64,000 nucleotides of DNA from Dentipellis sp. KUC8613. Its lineage: Eukaryota; Basidiomycota; Agaricomycetes; Russulales; Hericiaceae. Positions 46,318-58,396 of this stretch are shown piece after piece; the first letter of the stretch is position 1, and each line of letters opens with the position of its first letter. Location: NCBI GenBank assembly GCA_002286715.1, contig NSJX01000004.1, positions 880,253-944,252 of the forward strand, in the 5' to 3' direction. Made by a program: the position numbers and the translations under genes. The notes beneath the pieces were generated by a model that was not told where the DNA came from, searched no databases, and saw nothing but the letters and a program-made list of their open reading frames with translations.

Positions 46318-47412
46318 TCATAAATCCCGTCTGCTGTCAAAGAACTTTTGAACAGTGTCCATTTTGTCCTTCTCAAACTGTTCATACAGCCCATTCGCCC
46401 TCCCAACCGCAATATGGGGATCTCCACGCAGCAATCCCTCCATCGCAGCAGGAATGAACTCATCCAGCGGCATCCAAATCTTCGAAAGCGCTGGCGTCGT
46501 GCCTTGGTCTGAGAACAAATGGACGTAAGTAGTGTTCTCCAAAAAGTATCGGCCATTTGCTCACGGTCATGCAACTCAGACTCAACCAACCTGTGCGAGA
46601 GGGTCAGCGTGCCCTTGGCGTGGCAGAGATTGCACTTACGGGGGACTGAGCTCTATAACGTGAATGTTCTTCTCCTTGAGCGGCACACGCATGGCCAAGC
46701 ATAGACTGTGGATAGCCGCCTTGGTCGCAGAATAATTGGCTACCCACGGGGCCGGCACGATTGCCAAGCTCGAGGTAATCAGGACCAGAAAGGTATCGCG
46801 ACCCTGTTCCTGTACACTACGGTGAGTACGCCAGTACTCAATTCAGTGGGAAGTACGGATCATGACACTGACCCCCAGTTTGAGGAAATGAGGCAGGAAG
46901 CCCTTCACCATCATCGTGACCACCGCGGTATAATTCATATTGATTTCAGTGGATAGCGCTGAGGCCGAAATCAGACCATCGCAGCGGACTTGAAGACCGT
47001 GAGAGCATCACCGTCAAGGTCAATCTCCTCTGGCTTGCGAAAGTCCTCCACGAATTGAATAGCCGCGGAAAATATAACGGCGTCAAGCTGCCATCGCGTC
47101 GTCAGCCGTCAACGAACAGCTCACGCGCGACGTCAGCAGACTTACTTCTGGGTGCTCTTCGATGAGCGAGCGGATGGACTGGACGAGAACATCCCTCTCG
47201 GCATTAATATCGAGCTGTGCGGTGATCAGCTTGCCTCGTCCATCCTTTTCGCTGAGACTGGCGAGCTCAGCGAGCCTTTCCTGCCGGCGGCCAGCCACGA
47301 TGACCGTTGGGTGGGATGGAAGCGCGTGGATCTTGAGGGCCAGCTCCCGTCCAATCCCGGCCGTTGCTCCGATGACCAGAACACATTTTGCATCGGCGAT
47401 AGTAGGGGGCAT
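46318..47412 (-). CDS. Short-chain dehydrogenase/reductase (SDR)
   Basis: NAD(P)H-dependent oxidoreductase of the classical SDR fold, about 240 residues. Cofactor motif GATAGIG (start MPPTIADAKCVLVIGATAGIGRELALKI); AGRRQERLAELA; DINAERD; then FSAAIQF in place of the usual NAG (joined by intron removal); MNYTAVVTMMVKGFLPHFLKLG; catalytic LITSSLAIVPAPWVANYSATKAA (Ser, Tyr-x3-Lys) and LSPPLVESELHD. The ending is FDSRRDL. The C-terminal half is shorter and less standard than in most SDRs. Substrate not known. A TATATA element lies about 75 bases before the ATG. Confidence 0.88.
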
Positions 47413-47809
47413 CGTACTGAAGGAAGAGATTGAAAACTGCCTGGGGTGGGGTGCTTGCTATACGGCACCCGACTTTCTGCTGGGCTATATAAGCCGGCGG
47501 CTTCGGCATTCCCATGGAGCGAATATGGAATAGCGTGTATGTCGTGTCCAATGTTATCTGACGAGTGGGTTGCACGGGCGTTCTCCGGAGCCCGTCTGGA
47601 GACTGAACTTGCGGCGTACGGCAGCAGTGAGGTCAGTGCCGCAGGCTTCTGATCACATGCGTACGTAATTTCGCCCAAGATGGCAGGCCGGCGGGCCGCG
47701 GCCAAGATGTGCCGCGGCAATGGGTCAGGCACTCGGTCCCCCGCCAGAACTCGTGGCGGTACTCTGGACTCTGGAGTAGTCCATTCTGTCTTGGCCCTTC
47801 AGCCTGACC
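47413..47809. promoter_or_regulatory. Divergent promoter, SDR / TTC1-like
   Basis: About 397 bases between start codons. The TTATATAG element (47485-47492, read on the minus strand) is positioned for the SDR gene. Confidence 0.45.
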
Positions 47810-48906
47810 ATGCAGTCAACACCCTCCGTATCCCATGAGGGCCGCGAGTCCGACGACGGAGGTTCCGATTATCATTCGGTCGGCGAGGCTTCTGATGTCG
47901 AAGAAGTCCAGAGCGAAGAGAGCTTGCGCGTACGTGCCGTGCCGTCCGTCAACGCGCTACCCGCACGCTGATTACGCTTAGAACTGCCTGCGCGATGCAG
48001 AGGAACTAAAGAAGGAAGGAAATGAGTACTTCAGAGCGAAGGAGTGGAATCAGGCTTTGCTCACGTATCGGAGAGCCCTCGCGCGGCTACCGCAGAAGCC
48101 AAAATCGAAGTCAGCGCAGGACAAGGGTAAGGGTAAAGCGAAGGAAAGGCTTGAAGAGTTTCGGGATGCCAAACCACCGGGCAGTACTGAGGATCAGCCA
48201 TCAGACACCAACATTGAGCCTGTAGGGCCTGTCGAGCCTCCGAGCGCCATAGAGGTAGAGGTGTCGAAGGCCAGAGCTGTTTTGAACGCAAACATTGGAG
48301 CCTGTCATGTTCAATTGGTATGTTTCCAATTCTCCAACAAATTCGATGGAGATCGTCTGACCATCGCCATCGGAAGGGTGAGCACGAAGAGGCTGTGAAA
48401 GCCTGTTCACAAGGTAACTCTTGCCTCTCTGGATCTCGTCAAGCGGTCTTCTCACCAACGTGACAGCTCTTCTGGATGATCCCGAATACACGAAAGCCTT
48501 ACAGCGACGCGCACAATCAAACGAGAAGATAGGATCATGGTCGTCTTTGAGCAAAGCTCAGGAAGGTGCATAGGGAGCGAGAAGACATCACCCGACGTAT
48601 CTGACTCTAGTCGTGCAGATTACAAGAAGCTGCTAGAGATCTTGCCTTCATCATCGCCTCAGGCGAAGGAAGTGCAACGCACTCTTCGATTACTAGAACC
48701 TCGCGTCGAGGCTGCGCAGAAGAAAGAGATGGACGAGATGCTGGGCAAGCTGAAGGGTTTCGGCAATACTATCCTCGGTATAAGCCATCCATCTTACCGG
48801 CGTTGCCCATCTCACACTTAGAACAGGTAAATTCGGCTTATCTACGGACAATTTCAAGTTCGAACCGAACGGGCAAGGTGGATACTCTATGAATTTCACA
48901 CAGTGA
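47810..48906 (+). CDS. TTC1: TTC1-like tetratricopeptide-repeat protein
   Basis: TPR co-chaperone, predicted to bind Hsp90/Hsp70 C-termini. An acidic N-terminal stretch (SDDGGSDYHSV...EEVQSEES) is followed by TPR units: ELKKEGNEYFRAKEWNQALLTYRRALARLP, KARAVLNANIGACHVQLGEHEEAVKACSQALL, and DDPEYTKALQRRAQSNEKIGSW plus QEDYKKLLEIL. A Lys-rich insertion lies between units one and two. The C-terminal signature MLGKLKGFGNTILGKFGLSTDNFKF...GGYSMNF is the TTC1 tail. About four or five introns. Stop at 48904-48906. Its 3' end lies about 200 bases from the convergent IMP1 gene. Confidence 0.9.
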
Positions 48907-49102
48907 AGACTTGGCCCGCTCTCATGTCTAGGGTATGCTCGACAGCACCCTGTCGAAATTTTGCGATTCAGATCAGCGATGTAGTCCGTCGATCCACGTC
49001 ATGTATTCCCCGTCTCAGATGATCTCCACGAGACGTCCCAGTGCTGCTTCTCCTCCCATGATCCACATGGCCGCGCAGAAGATGGATCAGAATGTGGAGA
49101 AA

Positions 49103-49820
49103 TCATTCGAGTACCGTAACATTCTTGCCGAATATAGTGCGATCCTTGAAAGGATAGACCTAGCCAGAAGCATGGGTGAGTTGAACAACATCTTGGAAAG
49201 ATATCAACGTACACGAGCCACCAAAGTACCACGCACAAGGGAAAGAGGTACAGGTCCATATGTTCTCGAGTCCCGCGATATGGCAGCGTTATCACCTATC
49301 ACCCAGATGTGACCCTTAGGGATGACAGTATGTTCTGTACTTGGGGCATATTCGCCTGTAGGATCCACGCAGATGATGTCCCCCGGCAGGCCCAAAATTC
49401 GTTTGCACACGGTACGACCGGCCGTTAAAGGCGATGTGAAGGTGACCAGATCTCCTCTTTGGAGCCCGTTCGGGTTCAACCAAAATGATAGTCTGTTCTC
49501 TATTACCATTTCTCCCTTTTCTGCCATGGTCGGTACCATGGATGGCCCGTGTACCTGTGGTAGACATGTCGAAACAGGCCCAGGAATGATAATGAAACAA
49601 AAATTACCCAATGGACAGAGCCGACATATTCCACGAATAGGTGGGTCGCACAGACGGCGTTAACTACCTGTCAGACTCGCGATAAATGTCAACGGGTTTC
49701 GGAGGGCTATTTCAAACTCACATGAAGGGCACGTAGTGCCGTGTGCCTTGCACTCTGTCGCTGCAGCCAGGCTCTCGTGCGGTTCAGCGCATGTTGTCCG
49801 AACGACGCAATCTTCTGCAT
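49103..49820 (-). CDS. IMP1: Mitochondrial inner-membrane protease subunit 1
   Basis: Signal-peptidase-type (S26) serine protease with its active site in the intermembrane space. Start MQKIASFGQHALNRTRAWLQRQ; hydrophobic segment VVNAVCATHLFVEYVGSVHW; catalytic Ser in HGPSMVPTM; catalytic Lys in VCKRILGLPGD; then VWVIGDN-like GHIWVIGDNAAISRDSRTYGP, the IMP1 SRDSRxYGP pattern. The end LVARVYPFKDRTIFGKNVTVLE needs a last intron (donor gtacgt after GCTCGT). Without it the frame stops at 49204. The catalytic Ser-Lys dyad is intact. About 165 residues, three introns. Confidence 0.9.
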
Positions 49821-50207
49821 GAAACTGGAAACTGACTGGGGTGCCTATGTCGCGAGTCGCTGGCTGTCCACAGACGGAGGTACTGATGAGCGATGGCGAT
49901 GGCTGTACGAGGAATCTTGGGTGCCAGTTAGACTGTGCACGGCATTGACACAGCGCCGAGACTACGTATGTCAACGGGCCGTCGACGCTTCCAGGGGCGT
50001 CGTGAGGTAGGACTGTTGCCGAGTTGTACGACAAGGTACACGATGCAATGTAAGGATCTCGAATAGCCAGCTTTGAAACCGTCTGCGGCCCTAGTGCTTC
50101 TCGGAGCCGTCCGGCGATTCCCACGGCTGCTTTCCTCGAAATTCTGCTCGCAATAAGTGGTCTTGCTGAGTCTTTGTCTTGAGCAACTCTACTTCTTCGA
50201 CGATACA
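49821..50207. promoter_or_regulatory. Divergent promoter, IMP1 / ELP4
   Basis: About 387 bases between start codons on opposite strands. No TATA box was recognised. Confidence 0.4.
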
Positions 50208-51710
50208 ATGTCTTCGTTCAAGCGAAAAGCAGCTGCCAAACATACGCATCTGCCCACTGGAACCCGCTTTTCCCCTGCATCACCCTCTACGACCATAACA
50301 TCCACTGGTATTCCTTCCCTGGATGACATTCTCGGAGGAGGGCTGCCCCTGTCGTGTTCTTTGCTTGTTCTCGCGCCCGACCCACACTCAGCATACGGAG
50401 AACTTGTTCAGAAATATTTTATTGCCCAGGGACTGGCGTGTGGCCAACGCGTATGCGTAGTAGATGATGATGCCGAGGAATTTGTCTCCGAATGCATGTG
50501 GATGTCAGGTTTATCGGCGCCGCCCACCCCGGATTCCGAGGAAGCGCAGGAAACAACCTCGGATGCAGATGGTGCTGCTGTAAAAATCGCTTGGCGATAT
50601 GAACAAATGAAGCAATTTCAGACAACGGTTTCATCTTCCAATCAGTATGTGAGTTCCCCTACTGGCTGTGGAGCTTTGCATCTTGTTGTATCCATGCCAA
50701 TGCGAATCGTTTTCAGACTCACGGACGAATTCTGCCGCACATTTGACTTGACTTGCAAACTCTCACCAGACGTCCTTAAGCGAAAGACAGACTCTGCGGA
50801 TTTGGGTTTTGTCACCGTTTCTGGCACTGCGAAACCCATGTTCTCTGTTATCAACGAAATCGCCATGATATTGGAGGAATCATCTGGCCAGCCCATTAGG
50901 ATATGCATCCCAGCCATGGGTTCCCCTCAATGGGGAGATCTTGAAACACAAGTACGTCCGAGCTTAATGATGGCTGCGATCACCTTCACTGACGTCCCAT
51001 CAGGACCTCTTACGCTTTTTGCACCAACTGCGAAGCATGCTGCGTCGCCACCCACATGCATGTGCTGCCATGGCGCTCCCAGCGTTTATGTCAAGTGATG
51101 GATGGGGTGGGCCCGGTTGGACCGAGAAACTCAGCTGGTTGGTGGATGCCTCGATAACACTGGCAGCGTTTACGGGTAAGTGTTCACCATCATACACCTG
51201 GCGCCACTCACTTATGATATTGCGCATCGTTTGCTAGCTGATCCGTCGCTCTCCGCCCTGTTTCCGTCTCATCATGGCCTCCTTAATATTCATACACTTC
51301 CGTCGCCGCACACAATACTCTCGCCGAGCGACCGATTTTCGATCCTTCGCGGCATTTCTTCGAACTCGTCTTCGGCAGGTGGCGGCGAAAACAATCTGGC
51401 ATTCAAGTGCATGCGAAAACGGTTGGTGTTTGAGACGCTTCACTTGGATGTCGAGGGCGGGGTCGGCGAGCGCCGAACCACTCCGGCAACCAATGCTGTA
51501 ACCTCGGAGACTGTGGGGGCTCACACAGGTCCGAGTGCGGAGCCAGAAATCGGTAAATCCGCTGCGGCGTCGTTGCAGATACAGTTCGAGGAGACACAAA
51601 AAGGCGCTGCATTGATTCCCTTGGATGTGGCGGTGACAGAGACGAAGCCAGCCAAGGCAAAAAAGCGAGTAGCATTTCAATCGGACCGACCTGACCTGTA
51701 TGATTTTTGA
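50208..51710 (+). CDS. ELP4: Elongator complex subunit 4
   Basis: RecA-like subunit of the Elp456 ring of Elongator, which modifies wobble uridine in tRNA. Conserved N-terminal TSTGIPSLDDILGGGLPLSCSLLVLAPDPHSAYGELVQKYFIAQG; KIAWRYEQMKQF; then DEFCRTFDLTCKLSPDVLK; LRSMLRRHPHACAAMALPAFM; DPSLSALFPSHHGLLNIHTLPS; and LAFKCMRKRLVFETLHLDVEGG. No classical Walker A Lys is expected in ELP4. It ends AFQSDRPDLYDF. About 430 residues with three introns. A low-complexity stretch of about 80 residues precedes the end. Confidence 0.92.
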
Positions 51711-52183
51711 ACGCGCCTGCTGTACACTGTAGTCCATCAATTGATTCGAGTAATGATCGTGTAGTGTTACATGATGCCTACACGCGCAGTCCACTGGATG
51801 CTGTGTGTCCCAGACGTCTGCGCTATCATGTAAAGACAATTTGAAGCGTAATAGTCGTGAGAAAGCGCTCGAGGCGGCCTGTCGCCGTCGAGCATTCGGT
51901 CTACAGCTCAACCGCTGCTTATTGCCGCTTTCTTCTCCCCCTCTGGTCCGTCGCACTACACGCGTGTGCGTGGGGCTGAACCTGCAAATTCCCAGCCGAG
52001 GCTCTCGCGACCAACAACACACGTCTACCGGACTGATCTACGCATCATCGATTTTGTTGCCAAGGGACTGGCGCTCAATACTACAGTCCTGACTAGGCTT
52101 TTAGGTGTGCACACCTGGTTTGCCGTACGACATCAGGGGCGAGATCACCAAAGCAGCATACAAACACACAAAGCCTGGCCGAT
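51711..52183. promoter_or_regulatory. Intergenic; promoter of the RhoGEF
   Basis: About 473 bases. An open frame upstream of 52184 in other phases has no domain. No RNA gene or repeat was recognised. Confidence 0.4.
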
Positions 52184-55100
52184 ATGCTCAACGCCCGCAA
52201 GGCCGGAGACGGAGAGTTGACGGTTCTCACACCGACGTCGCCGCTGTCTGCCGGATATCAGGACAAGCCGCTGCCAGCCATGCCGGGATCTGAGGAGGAG
52301 CGAGAGGGATTGCGTGTGTCGTGGGTGGACGTGTCGCAGGACTCGGACAGCATCCGTGAGTGTTGAGTCTGTGGGTGGAAGTCGAGGGAGAAGGTAGCGG
52401 CAGAGGAGGCAGCGCGCGCGTTTCTGCCAAATGTTTATGGGCAGTTGTCTATATTTGGCATGTTCCTCCTGGCATCTCCAGCTTGTCCTCGACCGTCCTC
52501 CTCCTCGCCAACTTCACGCTGCCACCCGCTCCCGCCCCTGCTCTCTCCCCGTCCTTCATTTGCTTCCTTTCCCGCTCATTCATGCTCTTGCTGACTTGTC
52601 GCGACCGCCCCCTTTAGATCTCGCCTATTTGCGCGATCACCCCTCTCCAGCCTTCCCCCCTACTCCCAACTCCTTCAACTCCATCTTCTCCCCCACCCGC
52701 ACGCGTCCTCGCGCACCAACTCCATCTGCTGTCATGCCGCAATCGGAGGACAGCTCCTGGTCGCCAGCGTCGTTCGCTGATCAACCATTCATCCCGACCG
52801 CGACCCCAGGCGCATACGCTCCAGATTCGCCCTCCTTCCCACCCGCAGACTCCCTCACATCATCTCCTGCGCAACCTTCTCACAACGCCCATCCCGGACG
52901 GGCACCTTCCGACCCAGACGACATCCCCCTGTCCGAGATCGCCAACCCCCGTCCCTTCCTGCGCCCGCCCAAAGGCGGGGCGCTCCCAGATCCGTCGCAA
53001 TTCCCAGATCCATTCCCCTATCGTTCACTCCATCAACAACAACACCTCAGTTCTACCCCGCCGACCTTGTCGTCAGGCGCTTCCTCCGCGTCCACGCGCT
53101 CCTCCGCTTACACGAGCTCTGGCAGCGCGCTCGCCTCCAGCGACTATCATCCGGTGCATGTAGCCTCAGGAGAAGACGAGGAGGCCGGTATTGGCGTCGG
53201 CATCACTTCGGACGACGTCGTACAAATGATGGCGCAAGACACGCCGGCGGCATCGGGATCACAGTCTAGGTTACCCATTGATCAAGGTCGATGGTCTCTC
53301 TCATACTCGGGCAGCATTCGCTCTCGTTCATCGTTGGCACGCAGCAACAGCAGCAGCGTGCACGAAAATAATGTAGGAAGCCCCACTCTACGCCCACAAC
53401 CTAGCTACGACCTGAGCTGGCAGGCGGTTGATGAGAGGGATGAGGTGGATTTGACGAGTGGAGACGAAACAGAAGAGACGGATTTGGACGATGAAGATAT
53501 GGAGGAAGAGGAACGGCAGCGGGAACAGGAGCGGACGTCTGCTGCAGTCATAGCAGAGGAGGGTCGAGGTCTCATCGTGCAAGGAAATGGCATTTCGACC
53601 GCACAGCTGCAGGTGCATGCAGGTGCGTTTGACGTTTGGCAGTTCTCCGTGACGCTCTCCTTACGCATACGACGCCGTCATGGCTTGTATATATGAAGGT
53701 ACCACGCATCTGCTCGTTGGCTCTTCCAGCACCCCGAACTCTATACCTTCATTCCTCACAAGTATTCTCCCGCAAATATGCAATACTCTCCTTGCTCTCG
53801 ACATCTCTGCTAATTTCCTTGGTGCCCTTCCCCCGGCCCTGGAGTCCTGCATCAACCTCGAAGAACTTAATGTTTCTTCTAATCCGTTGCGCGCACTTCC
53901 TTTATTCATCGCTAATCTCACTTCTCTGCGAGTGCTGATAGCGGACTCTACTGGGATTAGCAATCTTCCTGCCCCCCTCAGTGCTCTTGAGAAACTCCAT
54001 ACCCTTAGCATACGCAGGAACAAAATGTATTCGCTTCCGAGCTGGTTCTGCCTCCTTCCCTCCCTGGAGATGCTGCTTGTCGACGGCAACCCTTTCCAAG
54101 GCCCATGGAAAGCGCTTGTTGATCCCCTGCTTTCAAAGGAGCCCTCTACACCGGTCTTCCCACCCTCCACCCCCTTGTTCCCATTGGCCTCTGCCAGCAC
54201 CAGGCATACTCAAGATACAGACGCCAGCACTGACACGGATGCCGAGGATCTTTCGGACCCTGCTATTGAGGCCGGTTTCAATGCACCGGAAGACGAAGAC
54301 ACAATCACTCCCGACCGTGCAGTACTTGGCCGCGCGGCCACCGCCCCTTCCATACCTGCCGAGCCATCCGCGCCGCGCGCTATTCAGCGTACGCGAACAA
54401 CGCCAAATCGCCGCTACTTCGACAAGAATCGAGGCGAGAATGGGGAGCAAAGTACCGTGTCTCGAGGGCAGTCGCAATATCAACCCAGTAGCAGGCGTGT
54501 GCCTGATTCTGGATACTTTGGTGATTCTGATAGGGAAGTACGCCGCATGAAGAGCGCAGGAGAGCTACGAAGAGGAGTCACGCCTGTTCCTCCGATCGCT
54601 GCCAGCGCCTCCACGTCCTCTACGCCGGTGAGGCCAGCGTTGACTCATTATGCAACGTCTGCATCGTCTTCGAACCTGTTGGAACAAACGTCGCCGTCGC
54701 TGGCACCGGCGCCTTTGCCTGCACGGTTCGCCAGTCTCGGAGTCGGCGCAGGTGCTCGCGCTGCTCCTGGTACACGCCCCCCTCTGGATAAGTCTCTGTG
54801 GGACAGGATCTCTTCGGGAGATCCGACCGGTCAGGATGCCTCTTCCAGCCCTCCCAGGCGGGAATCGTCCGCAAAGGATCATCCATCTGGTATCAGTTTG
54901 AAGGACGATCCCAATCACTTGGAAAAGTTGGCCCAGCGTCAGCGATCCGGGTCTCGCCGCAAGGAAGAGAAGGACAAGGAGAAATCGGGTCGTTGGGGTT
55001 TCCTGAAGAAGATGTCGATGGGCAAGATCCGTTCAGATTCGCCGTCATCATCATCACGGCCGTCCACCGCGCAGGGTCGTCCATCTGCTTCACCTCTGGC

Positions 55101-57502
55101 TGCCCTAGATGAGGGCAGCACAAGATCGTCTTCCACCCCCAACATGACGCATGGAAACTCAGGACCACAGTCTAATTTCAGACTGTCTTCTACGGAAGGA
55201 CCCCTTGTTGAGTCGCCAGCTGACATCCCTGATGTCTCATTCTCGCCGGTGATCGTTGAGCCAGAGGCAGAGTCGTCGGAGTCGCGCGACGTACCACCGT
55301 CGAGCCCCGCGCCTGGCCTGTTGTCGCCCTCGACCCTTGCACCCCCCACTAGCCGGCCTGCCAAGCGACGAAGCTTCCTGCCCATCGATGGTCCTCCAGC
55401 GCTCTCAATTCCCGTTCCTTCGAATTCGGACTTTCTTCCTAGCCTTAGCGTCACAGACCAGGATGACACAGAAGGAAGAGGTGCTCAGACCCCCAGTCCA
55501 GTACTTGCGGAAACCATGGAGCAGTACCAACGTCGCGAGCAGGAGAAGGCACGCGAGGCCTACACCAGGTCCTTGCGGTCTGTTATGGCCTACCTTCGGG
55601 ACGTCAACGATCTGTCGTTGTCGCAGAACAACACCTTCAGCATCTACAGCCAAATGTCTGCTGATTCAGGTGGCAGTGGCACACGATCACGGAGGCCGAC
55701 GATTGTCGAGGGTAACCGAGTTGTTTCAGGCGGCTCTATGGATTCTCCGCCATCGCTCGCAGGATCTACGGACCACCTTCGGTCTATGGAATCCATCGCT
55801 CGTCTGCGGAGTCTGAGCTCATCTCAGACTGCGAGTGTCGTTACCACGGACAGCACCGGGTCCAGCGGCGGCGAGGAACGCAAGTTCAAGGACGATAGTG
55901 GGAAGCGTGCGATGATTGTGCGGGAGATCGTCGAGTACGTATCTTTTTTTCTCTTTATCTGGCGTTTCGAGCTGAATCTGGCGTTTAGAACTGAACGGAC
56001 ATACGTGAAGGGTCTGCAGGAATTGGTTGATATCTACATCAAACCTGCTGCCGCGCCCGTCAATCTCCTTGGTGGTGTCAGCTCTACCAAAGAGACTGTC
56101 GTGCCGGCCGCAGAGCGCAAACTCGTTTTCAGTGGGCTCGATTCGCTGTTCTCCTTCCACAGGGAGAGCTTCTTGCCTGCTCTGGAACTCGCTGCAAAAC
56201 CTCTGTTCAAGCCGTCAGCTGTACTTGCCCTCGAAGATGCAGATGGAAAGCTCTCCACAAAGGTAGCGACAGCTGTTGCGAACACGTTTGTGTCGCATGC
56301 TGCCTTCATGAAGATGTACTCCACCTACATCAAGTAAGTATTTGATCTAATCTTCACCTGACTATTACTAATTGACGAAATCGCAGCAACTTCGACAACT
56401 CGGTTCAGCGTATCAAGCACTGGACTTCGGATCGGTCTGTAGGAGGGACTGCGAGCCCGCCAGCTCAAATGACACCATCGTCTAGCGCCCAAATGATTGG
56501 TCTTGGTCTGGCAATTTCCTCGATTAGCACTCCGGGAATGAACCCCGACGGCGTGCCTACCTTGAACGGAGTTGGGACACTCTCGTCAAGTCAGCGGAAG
56601 CGCATCAAGTCGTATCTCAAGCGATGCCGCCTGAACCCTCGCCATTCTCAACTGAACCTTGAGGGTTACCTGTTGCTCCCCGTTCAACGGATACCACGTT
56701 ATCGGTTGCTGGTGAGCATCTTTTCTCGTATGGACTGTATAGTGAACTCACCATTGGACAGCTGGAGGAACTCATTCGCTGTACTCCGCCGACATATGAC
56801 TACGTAGATCCTTTGGACAAGGCGCTGGCCGAAATCTCATCGTTGGCGACGAACATGAATGAAGGGAAACGAGAATCAGAATCGCGGCGAAAGCTGGTTC
56901 AGTGGCAAGCGCGGATCCGTGGCAGATTCCCCAGTCCATTAGTCCAGCCCCATCGGTAAGCCGCCCACCTCCATTCATTGTCTGTCAGGCTCTTACCCGG
57001 TATAGACGCCTCATCATGGACGGACCTTTGCTCCTGACGCGAGTCGTGAGGAAAGCAACTATCGCTTTTGAGGTAATCAACTCTCAGGGAGATGCATCGA
57101 ACGTCCAAGTGGAGTGTCTAGCCCCGGAGCAGACACCCAGGTCACTTGTTGGCATTCTGTGTAACGATCTCCTTGTGTTGTGCCGAGATCCCTCAGATGG
57201 CAAAGATCCCGGCTGCGCTGTGGATCTGTGGGCCGTGCTGCGGATGCAGACTCTTCCACAGCCAGCAAGCATCGTCCACGGCAATGGTGAGTCCCATGTG
57301 AGCCCGAATGCCTTAGTTGCCTAAAGTTTCTTTGTCAGTGCTGCGCCTTGTCGATAACAAGGCAATTCTATATTTCGAAGCATCGTCAACATCGGATGCG
57401 TTGACGTGGTTCCGTGGTAAGTCTGATACCACCAGCAATGAAGTTCTGTTCTCAACCCTTCTTCCAGCAATAAACCTTCATATTCCGTCAAATAAACTCT
57501 GA
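52184..57502 (+). CDS. LRR-DH-PH Rho guanine-nucleotide exchange factor
   Basis: About 1,570 residues. The N-terminus is disordered and Ser/Pro-rich. About four leucine-rich repeats follow (53760-54080: LLALDISANFLGALP, LEELNVSSNPLRALP, LRVLIADSTGISNLP, LHTLSIRRNKMYSLP). A long disordered stretch comes next (about 54100-55880). The DH domain starts at VETERTYVKGLQELVDIYIKPA and includes FVSHAAFMKMYSTYI, LNLEGYLLLPVQRIPRYRLLLEELI, CTPPTYDYVDPLDKALAEI. A PH domain follows, with RRLIMDGPLLLTRVVRK and LLVLCRDPSDG. Both parts fit a Rho/Cdc42 GEF controlling polarity, with the LRRs as targeting or regulatory platform (inference). Seven or eight introns; stop at 57500-57502. Confidence 0.9.
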
Positions 57503-58396
57503 AAGGAGCATCCCAAGGTCTGTTGTTGGCACGTAGGCTCGTCTTACTTTATTATCACCTCAATTCCTGTCTGTGATCGCTGAGCGTCATCATATCCTGT
57601 CATTTATGCACCGTTCACACTGTACCACATGCATCACCCCATCATTTGTGCTCGTAGCTTAGCCCAAGCCCATCCTTTCGATCTCAACATTTTTTTATTC
57701 GTTTCCTCCGACTGGGGCTCGCGACCTTCGGGGACCTATTTCGCTCCTAATGTAACTTCTCCTGCTCATAGAAATGGATCGTATATAGGAAATATACGGC
57801 ATAGACCTCCCTGCGTGTGTGATCGGACACTGAGTGCAGCTGGAACGGGCTTTGGTATGTGCCAAACAATAAACAAGCCTGACATACCATGCATCCTGCG
57901 CAAGATTGAGAAGAGGGGACGTATGCACATGGCTGCCACCCTGATCGGCGGAGAGGTGGATCATGGATCTCATTCTCCGAGGCTTCGCGAGATCTTGATA
58001 TTTATCTGTCTGACATGCAAGACCTCTAGACGCGCGCTTCACCATATATCGGAAGCGGGTTCCTCGATTCTTTGCGGGTCAAGCGGAAATCCCGCAGCCT
58101 GTACATTTTGACTGACGTGATGCATGGAACGGACGAGCGCTACAGTTTTTTTTTTTGAATGGATAGCTAGCAGTACTTGGATTTTGTGCCCTGAAGGCCT
58201 GATTCTCCGTGTATGCTCGATTGGGAACAGTTCGTCAAACAAAGGGGCTGTATAGACTGCACAGTCTACAGGCCAAGATACGGGAGTAGTGAAATATGTG
58301 CATTTACAGTACATCATGGGCCCCGCAAGAGGCGGCACCGACACCATTATATGTTAGGTCGCAACAAAACCAGACAGTCATCGCATCGCTGTGTCA
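57503..58396. other. Convergent intergenic, no gene seen
   Basis: About 894 bases. A 11-base T run (58147-58157) and short AT-rich segments. Presumed 3' UTRs of the RhoGEF and permease 1. Confidence 0.5.

Noticed and set aside
51234..52022. 262-codon minus-strand frame over the ELP4 3' end
   Set aside because: Antisense of ELP4 exons and its 3' flank; Arg/Cys-rich with no family signal.
57503..58396. Possible tRNA near 58060 (GGGTTCCTCGATTC)
   Set aside because: It resembles a B box only partly, and I could not fold an acceptor stem or find a matching A box.
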